DNA of 64,000 nucleotides from an uncultured Oscillospiraceae bacterium (GTDB taxonomy: Bacteria; Bacillota; Clostridia; Oscillospirales; Oscillospiraceae): NCBI GenBank assembly GCA_934670025.1, contig CAKUOS010000001.1:1-64000 (forward strand). The letters are read 5' to 3'. Each line of letters begins with the position of its first letter. Within the stretch, counting starts at the first letter, position 1. The notes beneath the pieces were generated by a model. The model worked only from the letters and a program-made list of their open reading frames with translations. It ran no database searches and was not told the DNA's origin. Of this stretch, positions 1 through 7,942 are shown in pieces. The translations under genes and the position numbers were made by a program.

Positions 1-160
1 GGACGATACCGTCTCTGTCAACCGAGCAGAGCGGCTTTTCGTTCCAACTGACGTGGACCAGACCGTCTTCCAGCAGCCTTACGTCCAGTTCCTTTCGCAG
101 GAGCTGGTGTTCTACCTCTCGCAGAAATCTTTCCTTCTGCGGCGTGAGTTCTTCGTTCAT
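1..160 (-). CDS. Hypothetical protein, 5' part only (runs off the window start)
   Basis: The first 53 codons read from an ATG preceded at good distance by GGAGG. The peptide starts MNEELTPQKERFLREVE and is charged, helical-looking and soluble, with no signal peptide or membrane segment. It then turns into a probable beta region containing HVSWNEKPLCSV. I do not recognise the family. It lies downstream of a leader that can fold into competing hairpins, so its expression may be attenuated. The rest of the gene is outside the window, so length and function cannot be judged. Confidence 0.6.
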   Translation of the reverse strand, partial: MNEELTPQKERFLREVEHQLLRKELDVRLLEDGLVHVSWNEKPLCSVDRDGIV

Positions 161-178
161 ATCATACCTCCAATCTTT

Positions 179-243
179 AGCGCCCTTTTTGAATGCAAAA
201 AAGGCGCTGGTCATTGGTTCGTGAAAACCAACAATCCAGCGCC
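179..243 (-). promoter_or_regulatory. Attenuator-like leader with competing hairpins
   Basis: Read on the minus strand, an outer stem GGCGCTGG/CCAGCGCC (arms 236-243 and 203-210) encloses an inner TTGGTT/AACCAA stem. It is followed directly by six T residues (197-202), which is the layout of an intrinsic terminator. The 3' arm can instead pair with AGCGCC at 179-184 (arms 179-184 and 203-208). That alternative would break the terminator just before the ribosome site of the gene at 1-160. No ligand or leader peptide is evident. Confidence 0.45.
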
Positions 244-341
244 CATAACTTTGTGAAAGATTTTTCTTCGTTTTATCCTGAATCTCGCTGCCGCAGCCCT
301 CTGAAAAAGGGCGCTGTCACTGAAATTCCGCTTGAATATGG

Positions 342-375
342 AAAAACAGAGGTTCAAATCCCGTTTGAACCTCTG
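342..375 (-). terminator. Intrinsic terminator of the tRNA operon
   Basis: Perfect 12-bp stem (CAGAGGTTCAAA at 347-358 with 364-375), 5-base loop, followed on the minus strand by five T residues (342-346). It lies downstream of the five minus-strand tRNA genes. Confidence 0.8.
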
Positions 376-487
376 CAAAGCGGCCATTGATCCATGGAGT
401 TTTTAGAAAATTTCCGGCCGTAAAAAAGCCTGAACACCTTGAAACAACTGGGCTTTTTGCCAATTGATCCAAAGTGTTCAGATGATA

Positions 488-562
488 TGGAGGTGCCGGG
501 CAGATTTGAACTGCCGAATGAAGGTTTTGCAGACCTTTGCCTTACCACTTGGCCACGGCACC
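488..562 (-). tRNA. tRNA-Cys (GCA)
   Basis: Cloverleaf with acceptor GGTGCCG/CGGCACC, anticodon stem AAGGT/ACCTT, loop CTGCAAA giving anticodon GCA, TTCAAAT T-loop and an encoded CCA (488-490). It is the last gene of the Val-Asp-Phe-Gly-Cys operon. Confidence 0.97.
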
Positions 563-607
563 GACGATATGAAAATAGGAATGCTGCGAGGGCATTCCTA
601 ATTTGTT

Positions 608-683
608 TGGAGCGGGTGACGAGGCTCGAACTCGCTACCTCCACCTTGGCAAGGTGGCGCTCTACCGGATGAGCTACACCCGC
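608..683 (-). tRNA. tRNA-Gly (GCC)
   Basis: Acceptor GCGGGTG/CACCCGC, anticodon stem CCACC/GGTGG with loop TTGCCAA, anticodon GCC, T-loop GTTCGAGCC, CCA encoded. Confidence 0.97.
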
Positions 684-687
684 ATAA

Positions 688-763
<76 letters not shown>

Positions 764-800
764 ATGTTGAGGCGAGATAAACTCGCCTCATCATACATTA

Positions 801-877
801 TGGCGACCCGGAACAGACTCGAACTGTCGACCTCCAGCGTGACAGGCTGGCGTGCTAACCGACTGCACCACCGGGCC
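801..877 (-). tRNA. tRNA-Asp (GTC)
   Basis: Acceptor GGCCCGG/CCGGGTC, anticodon stem CCAGC/GCTGG with loop CTGTCAC, anticodon GTC, discriminator G, CCA encoded. Confidence 0.97.
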
Positions 878-884
878 AGATAAA

Positions 885-960
885 TGGTGGAAAGTACAGG
901 GCTCGAACCTGTGACCCCTTGCTTGTAAGGCAAGTGCTCTCCCAGCTGAGCTAACCTTCC
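885..960 (-). tRNA. tRNA-Val (TAC)
   Basis: Acceptor GGAAGGT/ACTTTCC, anticodon stem CTTGC/GCAAG with loop CTTACAA, anticodon TAC, CCA encoded. First gene of the operon, 34 bases downstream of the -10 box. Confidence 0.97.
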
Positions 961-994
961 GTTCCACACTGCCGCATCTCTCAGCGACGAGTGT

Positions 995-1023
995 ATTATA
1001 GCGGCCGGACGAGCAAAAGTCAA
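995..1023 (-). promoter_or_regulatory. Sigma-A promoter of the tRNA operon
   Basis: On the minus strand: -35 TTGACT, exactly 17 bases, -10 TATAAT, with a GC-rich discriminator as expected for a stringently controlled stable-RNA promoter. Confidence 0.9.
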
Positions 1024-1050
1024 GAACAATTTTCAAAAATGCAGAACTTT

Positions 1051-1566
1051 TTAAACCGTCTCCGCTGGCACGAGATCCATGCTTGTAAGCAGGGCCGCAG
1101 TCATGGTATCATAATGCGTACCGGAGCCCTCCGGGACGCTGACGGTCAGCGCGTAGCAGTACGCGCCGCTGCACAAAACCTTCGCGCGGTAGAGCCGGCC
1201 GCCCTCGTCGCCGGCGGCGTACCACGCGAATTGCAGCGCGCGGAAGCCGTTTTCCGTTGTCTCGTACACGTGCAGCGCATCGGCCGAAAAGCCCGACAGC
1301 TGCCGCACGACACTCGCAGCCGACGCAGCCGGGAGTGTCTGCGTGACGATCTCATACCCGCCGCCGGGCTGGACATAGACGCGCTGCGCGCCCTGCTCGG
1401 CGAAGACCTCCTCCGCGGCGTCCTCCGGAAGCTGCACATACAGCGTGCAGGCCGGCGCGCCGGGCGGCGTACAGCCGTCTGCGACCGTTTCCCATACCGC
1501 CGGCCGCGAACAGCCGCAGAGCGCCGTCAGCGCCGCCAGAACGATACCAAGCATCATCCGCTTCAT
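1051..1566 (-). CDS. Hypothetical lipoprotein
   Basis: 171-residue protein starting MKRMMLGIVLAALTALCGC, a classic lipoprotein signal with the lipidated Cys predicted after LCG. The mature part has no recognisable domain. It is mixed alpha/beta, with several aromatic strands and paired cysteines (CSGAYC) near the C-terminus. I chose the ATG with GGAGG eight bases upstream over an in-frame ATG 15 bases earlier that lacks a ribosome site. It should sit on the outer face of the cytoplasmic membrane. Function unknown. It is divergent from the DUF1294 gene, with only 39 bases between the two starts. Confidence 0.75.
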   Translation of the reverse strand: MKRMMLGIVLAALTALCGCSRPAVWETVADGCTPPGAPACTLYVQLPEDAAEEVFAEQGAQRVYVQPGGGYEIVTQTLPAASAASVVRQLSGFSADALHVYETTENGFRALQFAWYAAGDEGGRLYRAKVLCSGAYCYALTVSVPEGSGTHYDTMTAALLTSMDLVPAETV

Positions 1567-1605
1567 AAAAACCGCCTCCATACAGATCAGAAAGGAATGT
1601 CCGCA

Positions 1606-1857
1606 ATGTCTGTCCCTCTGCTCCTAATGAATGCAGCTTCGTTTGCGATTATGCTGCTGGATAAATTTCTTGCCCGGCGTCATCTGCGGCGCGTGCCCGA
1701 GGCGGTGCTGCTGGCCTTTGCGGCGTGCTTCGGCAGTCTCGGGAGTTTACTCGGGATGCTCCTTGCGCATCACAAGACGCGCAAGCCGCTTTTTACCGTG
1801 ACGGTGCCGCTGCTGCTGCTTGTGCAGACGGCTGCGCTATATTTCTTTTTCCGCTGA
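1606..1857 (+). CDS. DUF1294 family small membrane protein
   Basis: 83-residue integral membrane protein. The pattern LDKFLARRHLRRVPE, then a glycine-rich helix (FGSLGSLLGMLLAHHKTRK) and a C-terminal hydrophobic helix ending FFFR, is characteristic of DUF1294 proteins, whose role is unknown. About three membrane segments. The chosen ATG is nine bases after AAAGGA; an in-frame ATG nine bases upstream would abut the ribosome site. It ends one base before the convergent DUF896 gene. Confidence 0.85.
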   Translation: MSVPLLLMNAASFAIMLLDKFLARRHLRRVPEAVLLAFAACFGSLGSLLGMLLAHHKTRKPLFTVTVPLLLLVQTAALYFFFR

Positions 1858-1858
1858 A

Positions 1859-2056
1859 TCACTGGCGCAGCTTGCGCTTGTTGCCCCTGTTGTCGACGAT
1901 ATACGTGTTGTCGAGCTGCTGGCGCAGATCGCCGACGACGGAATCGATATACGCGCGGCGCAATACGGCGCGCTCTTCGTTTTCCTCGGGCGTCAGGCCG
2001 ACGGTTTTGGCTTTGTGCGCAAGCTCGTTGATGCGGTCGATGTCTTCTTTTTTCAT
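1859..2056 (-). CDS. DUF896/UPF0291 family protein (YnzC-like)
   Basis: 65-residue cytosolic protein with the family hallmark DIDRINELAHKAKTVGLT followed by EENEERAVLRRAYID, a short helical hairpin, and a charged tail. Bacillus relatives (YnzC, YnzH) are small proteins of unclear function, one of them linked to the SOS regulon. The start is the ATG seven bases after AAGGAG. It lies 11 bases downstream of ylmH on the same strand and is probably cotranscribed with it. Confidence 0.9.
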   Translation of the reverse strand: MKKEDIDRINELAHKAKTVGLTPEENEERAVLRRAYIDSVVGDLRQQLDNTYIVDNRGNKRKLRQ

Positions 2057-2067
2057 ATGCATTCTCC

Positions 2068-2853
2068 TTACAGGAATCTTGTGATCTCGATGGAAATGCG
2101 GCCCTTTTTCGTGCTGCCGCCGACCTTTTCCAGGCGGATCTTGCCGAGCCCGCGCACCGAGATCGTGTCGCCCTCGCAGACGGGCCGGTCGCCCTTCATG
2201 CACGGTGCAAAGTTGCGCTCACACTTGCCGGCGGCGATGTAGTCCGCGGCCTTGCCGCGGCTGATGGAAAACCCGGAGGAAACGACGCCGTCGAGCCGCA
2301 GCGACGGCACGGTGTCGCGGATGGTCTTCACCTTCTGCTCGGGCACGCGGATCTCGCCGATCGGGATGCGTTCGATGTGCAGCTTCGTGCGGCCCGCGGA
2401 GAGGAAGTTTTGCAGCAGATACGGCAAAACCTCCCGCGTGACGAGAAAGTCGCAGCTGCCCTCGGACACGTAGATATCGCCGATGGCGTCGCGTTTGACG
2501 CCGCAGCCCATCAGCGCGCCGAGAAAATCCCGGTGCGTGAGCGCGTCGCCCGTGAAATACGCCGCACGGACGGCCGCGACGGGGCTGTCGTCTTCCAGCA
2601 GCACGCTCTCATCCAGATAGTCCGGAAGATGGCAGCAGATCTCGCGCTCGGCCGTCTCCGGGCCGCCGAAAAAGCAGAATTCGTGCCCGCGCAGCAGCTC
2701 CGCGGCGAGCATCTGCTCGCGTTTGGATAAAAAGCCGGTCGAGGCCGGGATATTGCGCGCCTCGGCGCTCGTGATGCGCTCATAGACCTTTGCCAGCAGC
2801 AGCTCGTCGTCTTTTGACTGGGCCATGCGGGCGATCTGCTCGCGTTTTTCCAT
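2068..2853 (-). CDS. ylmH: YlmH-type S4-domain RNA-binding protein
   Basis: 261 residues. The N-terminal two thirds matches the YlmH fold (KDDELLLAKVYERITSAE, then FLSKREQMLAAELL). The C-terminal S4 RNA-binding domain contains SLRLDGVVSSGFSISRGKAA and ends in a KKGRISIEITRFL strand. YlmH proteins bind the ribosome and assist rescue of stalled peptidyl-tRNA. In Bacillus the gene sits in the ylm division cluster next to sepF and divIVA. Here those genes are more than 20 kb away and ylmH is paired only with the DUF896 gene. Start ATG has GGAGG upstream. Confidence 0.9.
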   Translation of the reverse strand: MEKREQIARMAQSKDDELLLAKVYERITSAEARNIPASTGFLSKREQMLAAELLRGHEFCFFGGPETAEREICCHLPDYLDESVLLEDDSPVAAVRAAYFTGDALTHRDFLGALMGCGVKRDAIGDIYVSEGSCDFLVTREVLPYLLQNFLSAGRTKLHIERIPIGEIRVPEQKVKTIRDTVPSLRLDGVVSSGFSISRGKAADYIAAGKCERNFAPCMKGDRPVCEGDTISVRGLGKIRLEKVGGSTKKGRISIEITRFL

Positions 2854-2911
2854 AGCCTCGCCTCCTGTTCGCCTGTATTGTAGCAAGGTGGAACAAAAAA
2901 TGCAATCCCGC

Positions 2912-2940
2912 TTGGATTTTTACCGCAAAACCGGTATACT
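2912..2940 (+). promoter_or_regulatory. Promoter for the flavoprotein pair
   Basis: TTGGAT, 17 bases, TATACT, about 40 bases before the ATG at 2983. It is divergent from ylmH. Confidence 0.7.
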
Positions 2941-2982
2941 GTATATACTTGATATACTTCTTTCCCGAAAGGATCCCCGTTT

Positions 2983-4203
2983 ATGAAGGTACTCATTCTC
3001 GGCGGCGGTGCAAGCGGCATGATGGCCGCGCTGCGCGCCGCGCAGAACCGTTCGAACACCGTCACGATCCTCGAACGGCAGGCCCGCGTGGGACGCAAGC
3101 TGCTCGCCACCGGCAACGGCCGCTGCAATCTCTCCAACCGCGCGCTGACCATGGACAATTACCACGGGCAGACGCCTGCGTTTGCAAAGGCGGCGCTGGC
3201 GCGCTTCGGCGTGGACCGGACGCTGGCGTTTTTCCGTTCGCTCGGCCTTCTGACCGTGACGGAGCCGGGCGGAAAGGTCTATCCGCTGTCCGATCAGGCC
3301 AACAGCGTCGTGGACGTGCTGCGCTTCGCGCTGCACGAGACGGGCGTCGCGCTCGAATGCGGCTTTGACGCGCAGAGCGTCAAAAAGAAGGCGCGCGGCT
3401 ACGAGGTGACCGGCGCGGACGGACGGAAATTTTTCGCAGACAAGCTCATCGTCGCGTGCGGCGGCTGCGCGGGCAAGGCGCTCGGCGGCACGATGTCCGG
3501 TTACGAGCTTCTGGCGCAGCTCGGGCATACGCGCACGGCGCTGCACCCGAGCCTGACGCAGATCCGCACCGACCCGGCTCCCATCCGGGGCTTAAAGGGC
3601 GTGCGCGCCGACGGGCGCGTGCGGCTGCGCGCGAATGGACGGACCGTGCAGGAGGACGCAGGCGAGATCCAGTTCACCGAGACGGGCATCTCCGGCCCCG
3701 TGGCGTTTGCGCTTTCGCGCGCGGCCGGTCAGACGCAGGACGGCGCGCTGCTGCTCGATCTGCTGCGGGATTACACAAAAGACGACGTTTTTGCGCTTTT
3801 GCTGGCCAGAAAAGCGGCCTTTTCGCAGCTTGCGGGCGAGGAATGCTTCGCCGGGATGCTCCATCCGCGGCTCGGCAGAACGCTCTTCCATGCGCGCGGC
3901 CTTTCGGACGCGCCGCTCGGCGCGGTCCCGGACGAAACGCTTCGGCAGCTTGCAGACGACGCCAAGTGCTTTGCGCTGCGCGTGACGGGCGTGTCGGGCT
4001 TTGAGAGCGCGCAGGTGACGGCCGGCGGCGTGCGCACCGCGGAGTTCCGCGCCGATACGCTCGAAAGCCGTCTGGCCCCGGGCGTGTTCGCCTGCGGCGA
4101 GGTGCTGGATATCGACGGCGACTGCGGCGGGTATAATCTGCAATGGGCGTGGGCCTCGGGCTTTGTCGCGGGCGCGCTCGGAGAACAGGAGGACAGGCTA
4201 TGA
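2983..4203 (+). CDS. HI0933/BaiN-family NAD(P)/FAD-dependent oxidoreductase
   Basis: 406-residue cytosolic flavoprotein. The N-terminal Rossmann motif GGGASGMM lies at residues 7-14, followed by the family signature RVGRKLLATGNGRCNLSN. The C-terminus has the second FAD-contact segment (FACGEVLDIDGDCGGYNLQWAWASG). The length is normal for the YhiN/HI0933/BaiN family. One studied member, BaiN, is reported to reduce bile-acid intermediates, but most members have no known substrate, so no bile-acid role should be assumed. Its stop overlaps the next gene's start (ATGA), so the two are translationally coupled. Confidence 0.88.
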   Translation: MKVLILGGGASGMMAALRAAQNRSNTVTILERQARVGRKLLATGNGRCNLSNRALTMDNYHGQTPAFAKAALARFGVDRTLAFFRSLGLLTVTEPGGKVYPLSDQANSVVDVLRFALHETGVALECGFDAQSVKKKARGYEVTGADGRKFFADKLIVACGGCAGKALGGTMSGYELLAQLGHTRTALHPSLTQIRTDPAPIRGLKGVRADGRVRLRANGRTVQEDAGEIQFTETGISGPVAFALSRAAGQTQDGALLLDLLRDYTKDDVFALLLARKAAFSQLAGEECFAGMLHPRLGRTLFHARGLSDAPLGAVPDETLRQLADDAKCFALRVTGVSGFESAQVTAGGVRTAEFRADTLESRLAPGVFACGEVLDIDGDCGGYNLQWAWASGFVAGALGEQEDRL

Positions 4204-5798
4204 TCCGCATCCGTGATATTTCCCTGCCGCCCGACGGCGATATGGCGCGGCTGGTGCAGGCCGCCGCGCGGCAACTGCGCATCGCTCCAAGCGAGATCAA
4301 GCAGCTGGACCTGAAGAAAAAATCGGTCGATGCGCGCAAAAAGAACGACGTGCGCATCATCTACACCGTCGACGTCGCGGTCAGAGGCCGCGAGGATAAG
4401 ATCCTGAAGATGGCGCACTGCCCGAAGGCATCCGTCGCGCAGGACGCGCTCTATACGCCGCCCGCGGCAAAAGGACAGCCCGCGGAGCGGCCCGTCGTCG
4501 TTGGCTTCGGCCCGGCAGGGATGTTTGCCGCGCTCGTTCTTGCCATGGCGGGCCTTCGCCCGATCGTGCTCGAACGCGGGCAGGACGCGAAGACACGGCA
4601 CGAAAAGGTGCTGGAATTCTGGACGCATGGGACGCTCGACCCGGACTGCAACGTGCAGTTCGGCGAAGGCGGCGCGGGCACGTTCTCCGACGGAAAGCTC
4701 AATACCGGCGTCAAAAACATCCGCATCGGCTGGATTCTGGAGCAGTTTGCCGAGGCCGGCGCGAGCGCCGACATCCTCTACGACGCAAAGCCGCACATCG
4801 GCACGGACGAGCTGGTCACAGTCGTGCAGAATCTGCGCGAAAAGATCCTCCACTACGGCGGTGAGGTGCACTTCGGCACGAAGCTGACCGGGCTGGAGGT
4901 ACGCGGCGGCCGCGTGGCGGCCGTTCAGGCCGAGAACGCGGACGGACAGACGCGCATCCCGGCCTCCTGCGTTGTGCTCGCCATCGGCCACAGCGCGCGC
5001 GACACGTTTGAGCTGCTGCACGGGCTTGGCGTGCCGATGGAGCCGAAGCCGTTTTCCATGGGCGTGCGCATCGAACACAAACAGGCGATGGTCAACGGGA
5101 GCCAGTACGGCGCGTTCGCCGATGCGCCCGGACTCGGCGCGGCGGATTACAAGCTCAACGTGCAGCTGCCGGATGGCGGCTCGGCATATACGTTCTGTAT
5201 GTGCCCCGGCGGCTATGTCGTGGCCGCGGCGTCGGAGGACGGCGGCGTGGTAACGAACGGGATGTCCGACCATGCGCGCAACGGCGAAAACGCCAACGCG
5301 GCGCTTCTCGTGACGCTGAACCCCGCGGATTTCCCGGACAAATCGGTGCTCGGCGGGATGTACTGGCAGCGGCAGATCGAACAGGCGGCGTTCCGCGCCG
5401 GCGGCGGCAATTACCGCGCGCCCGCGCAGCTTGTGGGCGATTTTCTGGCAAAGCGGCCGTCGCAGACGCCCGGCGCCGTGCAGCCGACCTACCGCCCGGG
5501 CGTGACGCTGTGCGAGCTGCACGAGGTACTGCCCGCGCGCATCACGTCCGTTCTGGAGCAGGCGCTGCCGGCGCTCGACCGGAAGCTGCGCGGCTTTGCA
5601 AGTCCCGACGCCGTCCTCACCGCACCGGAGACGCGCAGCTCGTCGCCCGTGCGCATCATCCGCGGCGAAACGCGCCAGTCGGCGCTGACGGGGCTTTATC
5701 CCTGCGGCGAGGGCGCAGGCTATGCCGGCGGCATCACCTCCGCCGCGCTCGACGGCATCCTGACCGCCGAGGCGATCATCGCGGCGCTGGAATCGTAA
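4200..5798 (+). CDS. FAD-dependent dehydrogenase, COG2509-type
   Basis: 532 residues. An N-terminal basic alpha/beta domain of about 95 residues precedes a FAD-binding Rossmann motif (GFGPAGMFAA at 102-111). Then follow the family-specific FGEGGAGTFSDGKLNTG and, near the end, PCGEGAGYAGGITSAALDG. These uncharacterised 'NAD-utilising dehydrogenases' are common in Firmicutes; the electron acceptor and substrate are unknown. The start ATG overlaps the previous stop and follows AGGAGG, which excludes a longer in-frame reading. Coupling to a second flavoprotein suggests that the two act on a common substrate or as partners. Confidence 0.85.
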   Translation: MIRIRDISLPPDGDMARLVQAAARQLRIAPSEIKQLDLKKKSVDARKKNDVRIIYTVDVAVRGREDKILKMAHCPKASVAQDALYTPPAAKGQPAERPVVVGFGPAGMFAALVLAMAGLRPIVLERGQDAKTRHEKVLEFWTHGTLDPDCNVQFGEGGAGTFSDGKLNTGVKNIRIGWILEQFAEAGASADILYDAKPHIGTDELVTVVQNLREKILHYGGEVHFGTKLTGLEVRGGRVAAVQAENADGQTRIPASCVVLAIGHSARDTFELLHGLGVPMEPKPFSMGVRIEHKQAMVNGSQYGAFADAPGLGAADYKLNVQLPDGGSAYTFCMCPGGYVVAAASEDGGVVTNGMSDHARNGENANAALLVTLNPADFPDKSVLGGMYWQRQIEQAAFRAGGGNYRAPAQLVGDFLAKRPSQTPGAVQPTYRPGVTLCELHEVLPARITSVLEQALPALDRKLRGFASPDAVLTAPETRSSSPVRIIRGETRQSALTGLYPCGEGAGYAGGITSAALDGILTAEAIIAALES

Positions 5799-5804
5799 AA
5801 CAGT

Positions 5805-5830
5805 CCCGTCCCGGCTTTGCCCGGGACGGG
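5805..5830 (+). terminator. Hairpin after the flavoprotein operon
   Basis: Perfect 10-bp stem CCCGTCCCGG/CCGGGACGGG with a 6-base loop, 7 bases after the stop codon. The following tract (GCTTTG) is only weakly T-rich. Confidence 0.6.
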
Positions 5831-5934
5831 GCTTTGCCGTCTGCGGCCGCGCGGCGGTTTGTACAATTTTCAAAGACTGTCAAAAAGGTTCGCCGCACGC
5901 GGGAAAACAGGGATATTTTGCGGCCGGCCGGATA

Positions 5935-5963
5935 TTGTCAAGATTTCATGTCTGTGGTATGCT
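5935..5963 (+). promoter_or_regulatory. Probable promoter of the dha operon
   Basis: TTGTCA, 17 bases, TATGCT. It lies just left of the inverted-repeat element, so a transcript starting here would carry the whole element as a structured leader before dhaK. Confidence 0.55.
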
Positions 5964-5975
5964 GAGAATAGTATA

Positions 5976-6241
5976 GCGTCAGTTGACAAGAGCACGCACG
6001 GTTTTTCGCGGGGCAAAACAACGTCTGGCGTCGTTATCCTCGTTGGTGGGCGCCAGCCCACCTGCCTCGTCTGTCTGGCCAGCCGCCGTTTATCCTCCGT
6101 GAAAAACGGACTTGCCGGCCGGTCTGGGGCGGCATATGCAAGGCAGAGGACGCAGGCATACTGACGTATGGCAAGGACGATAACGCAGCAGATGGCGTTC
6201 CAGTCCGGCCTGCAAGCGCGTGTGCCCTTGTCAGCTGACGC
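5976..6241 (+). mobile_element. 266-bp MITE-like inverted-repeat element
   Basis: The ends are inverted: the left 20 bases and the reverse complement of the right 20 bases agree at 18 positions, beginning GCGTCAG(T/C)TGACAAG. Weaker inverted similarity continues inward for roughly 110 bases per arm (shared CGTTATC and CTGC.TC.TCTG blocks). The element is flanked on both sides by TA (5974-5975 and 6242-6243), which would fit a TA target duplication of the IS630/Tc1 type. It has no convincing reading frame of its own. Strand is arbitrary. Confidence 0.6.
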
Positions 6242-6288
6242 TAATCCTTTTGAACAATTATATAAACAAACTGACAGGAGGACGTATT

Positions 6289-7278
6289 ATGAAAAAATTC
6301 ATCAACCAGGTCGAGCTTGTGGAAGATCAGATGATCCAGGGCATGGTCAAGGCCTACCCGCAGTACGTCAGAAAGTTGGATTGCGGCAATGTCGTCGTCC
6401 GCACGGATAAGAAAGAGGGCAAGGTCGCCCTGATCTCCGGCGGCGGCTCGGGCCATGAACCGGCGCACGGCGGCTATGTCGGCACGGGTATGCTGGACGC
6501 GGCGGTCGCGGGCGCGGTCTTCACCTCGCCGACGCCGGACCAGATCTACGAGGGCATCAAGGCCATCGCCACGGACAAGGGCGTGCTGATGGTCATCAAA
6601 AACTACACCGGCGACGTCATGAACTTCGAAATGGCCGGTGAGATGGCGCAGATGGACGACATCAAGGTCGCGCAGGTCGTCGTCAACGACGACGTCGCCG
6701 TCGACGGCAGCCTCTATACCGTCGGCCGCCGCGGCGTGGCGGGCACGGTGTTCGTCCATAAGATCGCGGGTGCGAAGGCGGAAGAAGGCGCAGAGCTGGA
6801 AGAGGTCCAGCGCGTGGCGCAGAAGGTCATCGACAATGTGCGCACGATGGGCGTCGCCATCCGTCCGTGCACGGTCCCGGCTGCGGGCAAGCCCGGCTTT
6901 GAGCTCGGCGAGGACGAGATGGAGGTCGGCATCGGCATCCACGGCGAACCCGGCACGCACAAGGAAAAGCTGCGTCCCGTCGACGAGATCGTCGATCATA
7001 TCCTCGACAAGATCCTCGCGGACATCGACTACACCGGACACGAAGTCGCCGTGATGGTCAACTCCTCCGGTGCAACGCCGCTCATGGAGCTGTTCATCGT
7101 CAACAACCACGTTTCCGACGTGCTGGCCGCCAGGGGCATCAAGGTCTATAAGACGTTCGTGGGCGAATACATGACGTCTCTCGAGATGGAGGGCTTCTCC
7201 GTGTCCCTGCTGCGTCTGGACGACGAAATGAAGCAGCTTCTCGATGCGCACGCCGACACCATCGCCTTCAAGGCATAA
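6289..7278 (+). CDS. dhaK: Dihydroxyacetone kinase subunit DhaK
   Basis: 329-residue substrate-binding subunit of the PTS-dependent dihydroxyacetone kinase. It carries GGGSGHEPAHGG (51-62) and the covalent substrate-binding histidine in GIGIHGEPG, which falls at residue 218, the same number as in E. coli DhaK. It holds Dha as a hemiaminal while DhaL passes the phosphate, giving dihydroxyacetone phosphate for glycolysis. The ATG follows AGGAGG. It is first in the operon dhaK-dhaL-dhaM-HPr-EI. A possible second promoter (CTGACG in the element end, 18 bases, TATATA) lies just upstream. Confidence 0.97.
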   Translation: MKKFINQVELVEDQMIQGMVKAYPQYVRKLDCGNVVVRTDKKEGKVALISGGGSGHEPAHGGYVGTGMLDAAVAGAVFTSPTPDQIYEGIKAIATDKGVLMVIKNYTGDVMNFEMAGEMAQMDDIKVAQVVVNDDVAVDGSLYTVGRRGVAGTVFVHKIAGAKAEEGAELEEVQRVAQKVIDNVRTMGVAIRPCTVPAAGKPGFELGEDEMEVGIGIHGEPGTHKEKLRPVDEIVDHILDKILADIDYTGHEVAVMVNSSGATPLMELFIVNNHVSDVLAARGIKVYKTFVGEYMTSLEMEGFSVSLLRLDDEMKQLLDAHADTIAFKA

Positions 7279-7308
7279 TTTCCGCACGGAACAAAGGAGC
7301 ACCCAACT

Positions 7309-7932
7309 ATGGTCAATCAGGAACAGATCTTAACCATCATTCAGGCCATCGGCGAGAAGATCAACGAGGAAAAGCTCTTCCTCACCGAGCTTGACAACGT
7401 CATCGGCGACGGCGACCACGGCATCAACCTCGCGCGCGGCTTCGCCGAAGTCGAGAAAAAGCGCCCCATGATGGAGGGCAAGGACGCCGGGACGATCTTC
7501 AAGACCGTCGGTATGGCGCTGGTGTCCACCGTCGGCGGCGCGTCGGGCCCGCTGTACGGCACGGCGTTCATGCAGGCCGCCAAGACCGCGGCCGGCAAGA
7601 CGGAGCTGTCGCTTGCGGACTTCATTGCCATCCTTGACGCAGCGATCGCGGGCGTGCAGATGCGCGGCAAATCCGTCGCGGGCGAAAAGACGATGCTCGA
7701 CGCCATGATCCCGGCGCGCGACGCGATCAAAGCCGCGCAGGAGGCCGGGAAGGACGCGAAGACGGCCCTTGCAGAAGGCGTCGCCGCCGCGGAGGCCGGC
7801 GTGGAATACACAAAGACCATCATCGCCACCAAGGGCCGCGCGAGCTATCTCGGCGAGCGCAGCCTCGGCCATCAGGACCCCGGCGCAACGTCGTTCACGA
7901 CGATGCTCAGGGTCGTGGCCGCGCACGTGTGA
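7309..7932 (+). CDS. dhaL: Dihydroxyacetone kinase subunit DhaL (ADP-binding)
   Basis: 207 residues, all-helical. The metal/ADP-binding motif GDGDHG (33-38) and the later SYLGERSLGHQDPGA are those of DhaL. It keeps ADP as a tightly bound cofactor that is rephosphorylated by DhaM, and transfers the phosphate to Dha on DhaK. Ribosome site AAAGGAG; 30 bases after dhaK. Normal length. Confidence 0.97.
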   Translation: MVNQEQILTIIQAIGEKINEEKLFLTELDNVIGDGDHGINLARGFAEVEKKRPMMEGKDAGTIFKTVGMALVSTVGGASGPLYGTAFMQAAKTAAGKTELSLADFIAILDAAIAGVQMRGKSVAGEKTMLDAMIPARDAIKAAQEAGKDAKTALAEGVAAAEAGVEYTKTIIATKGRASYLGERSLGHQDPGATSFTTMLRVVAAHV

Positions 7933-7942
7933 GGGCCGGCGC

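Noticed and set aside
3771-5873. 700-codon minus-strand frame opposite the flavoproteins
   Set aside because: Shadow of the COG2509 gene, which has Rossmann motifs and a coupled start; the antisense peptide has no plausible fold.
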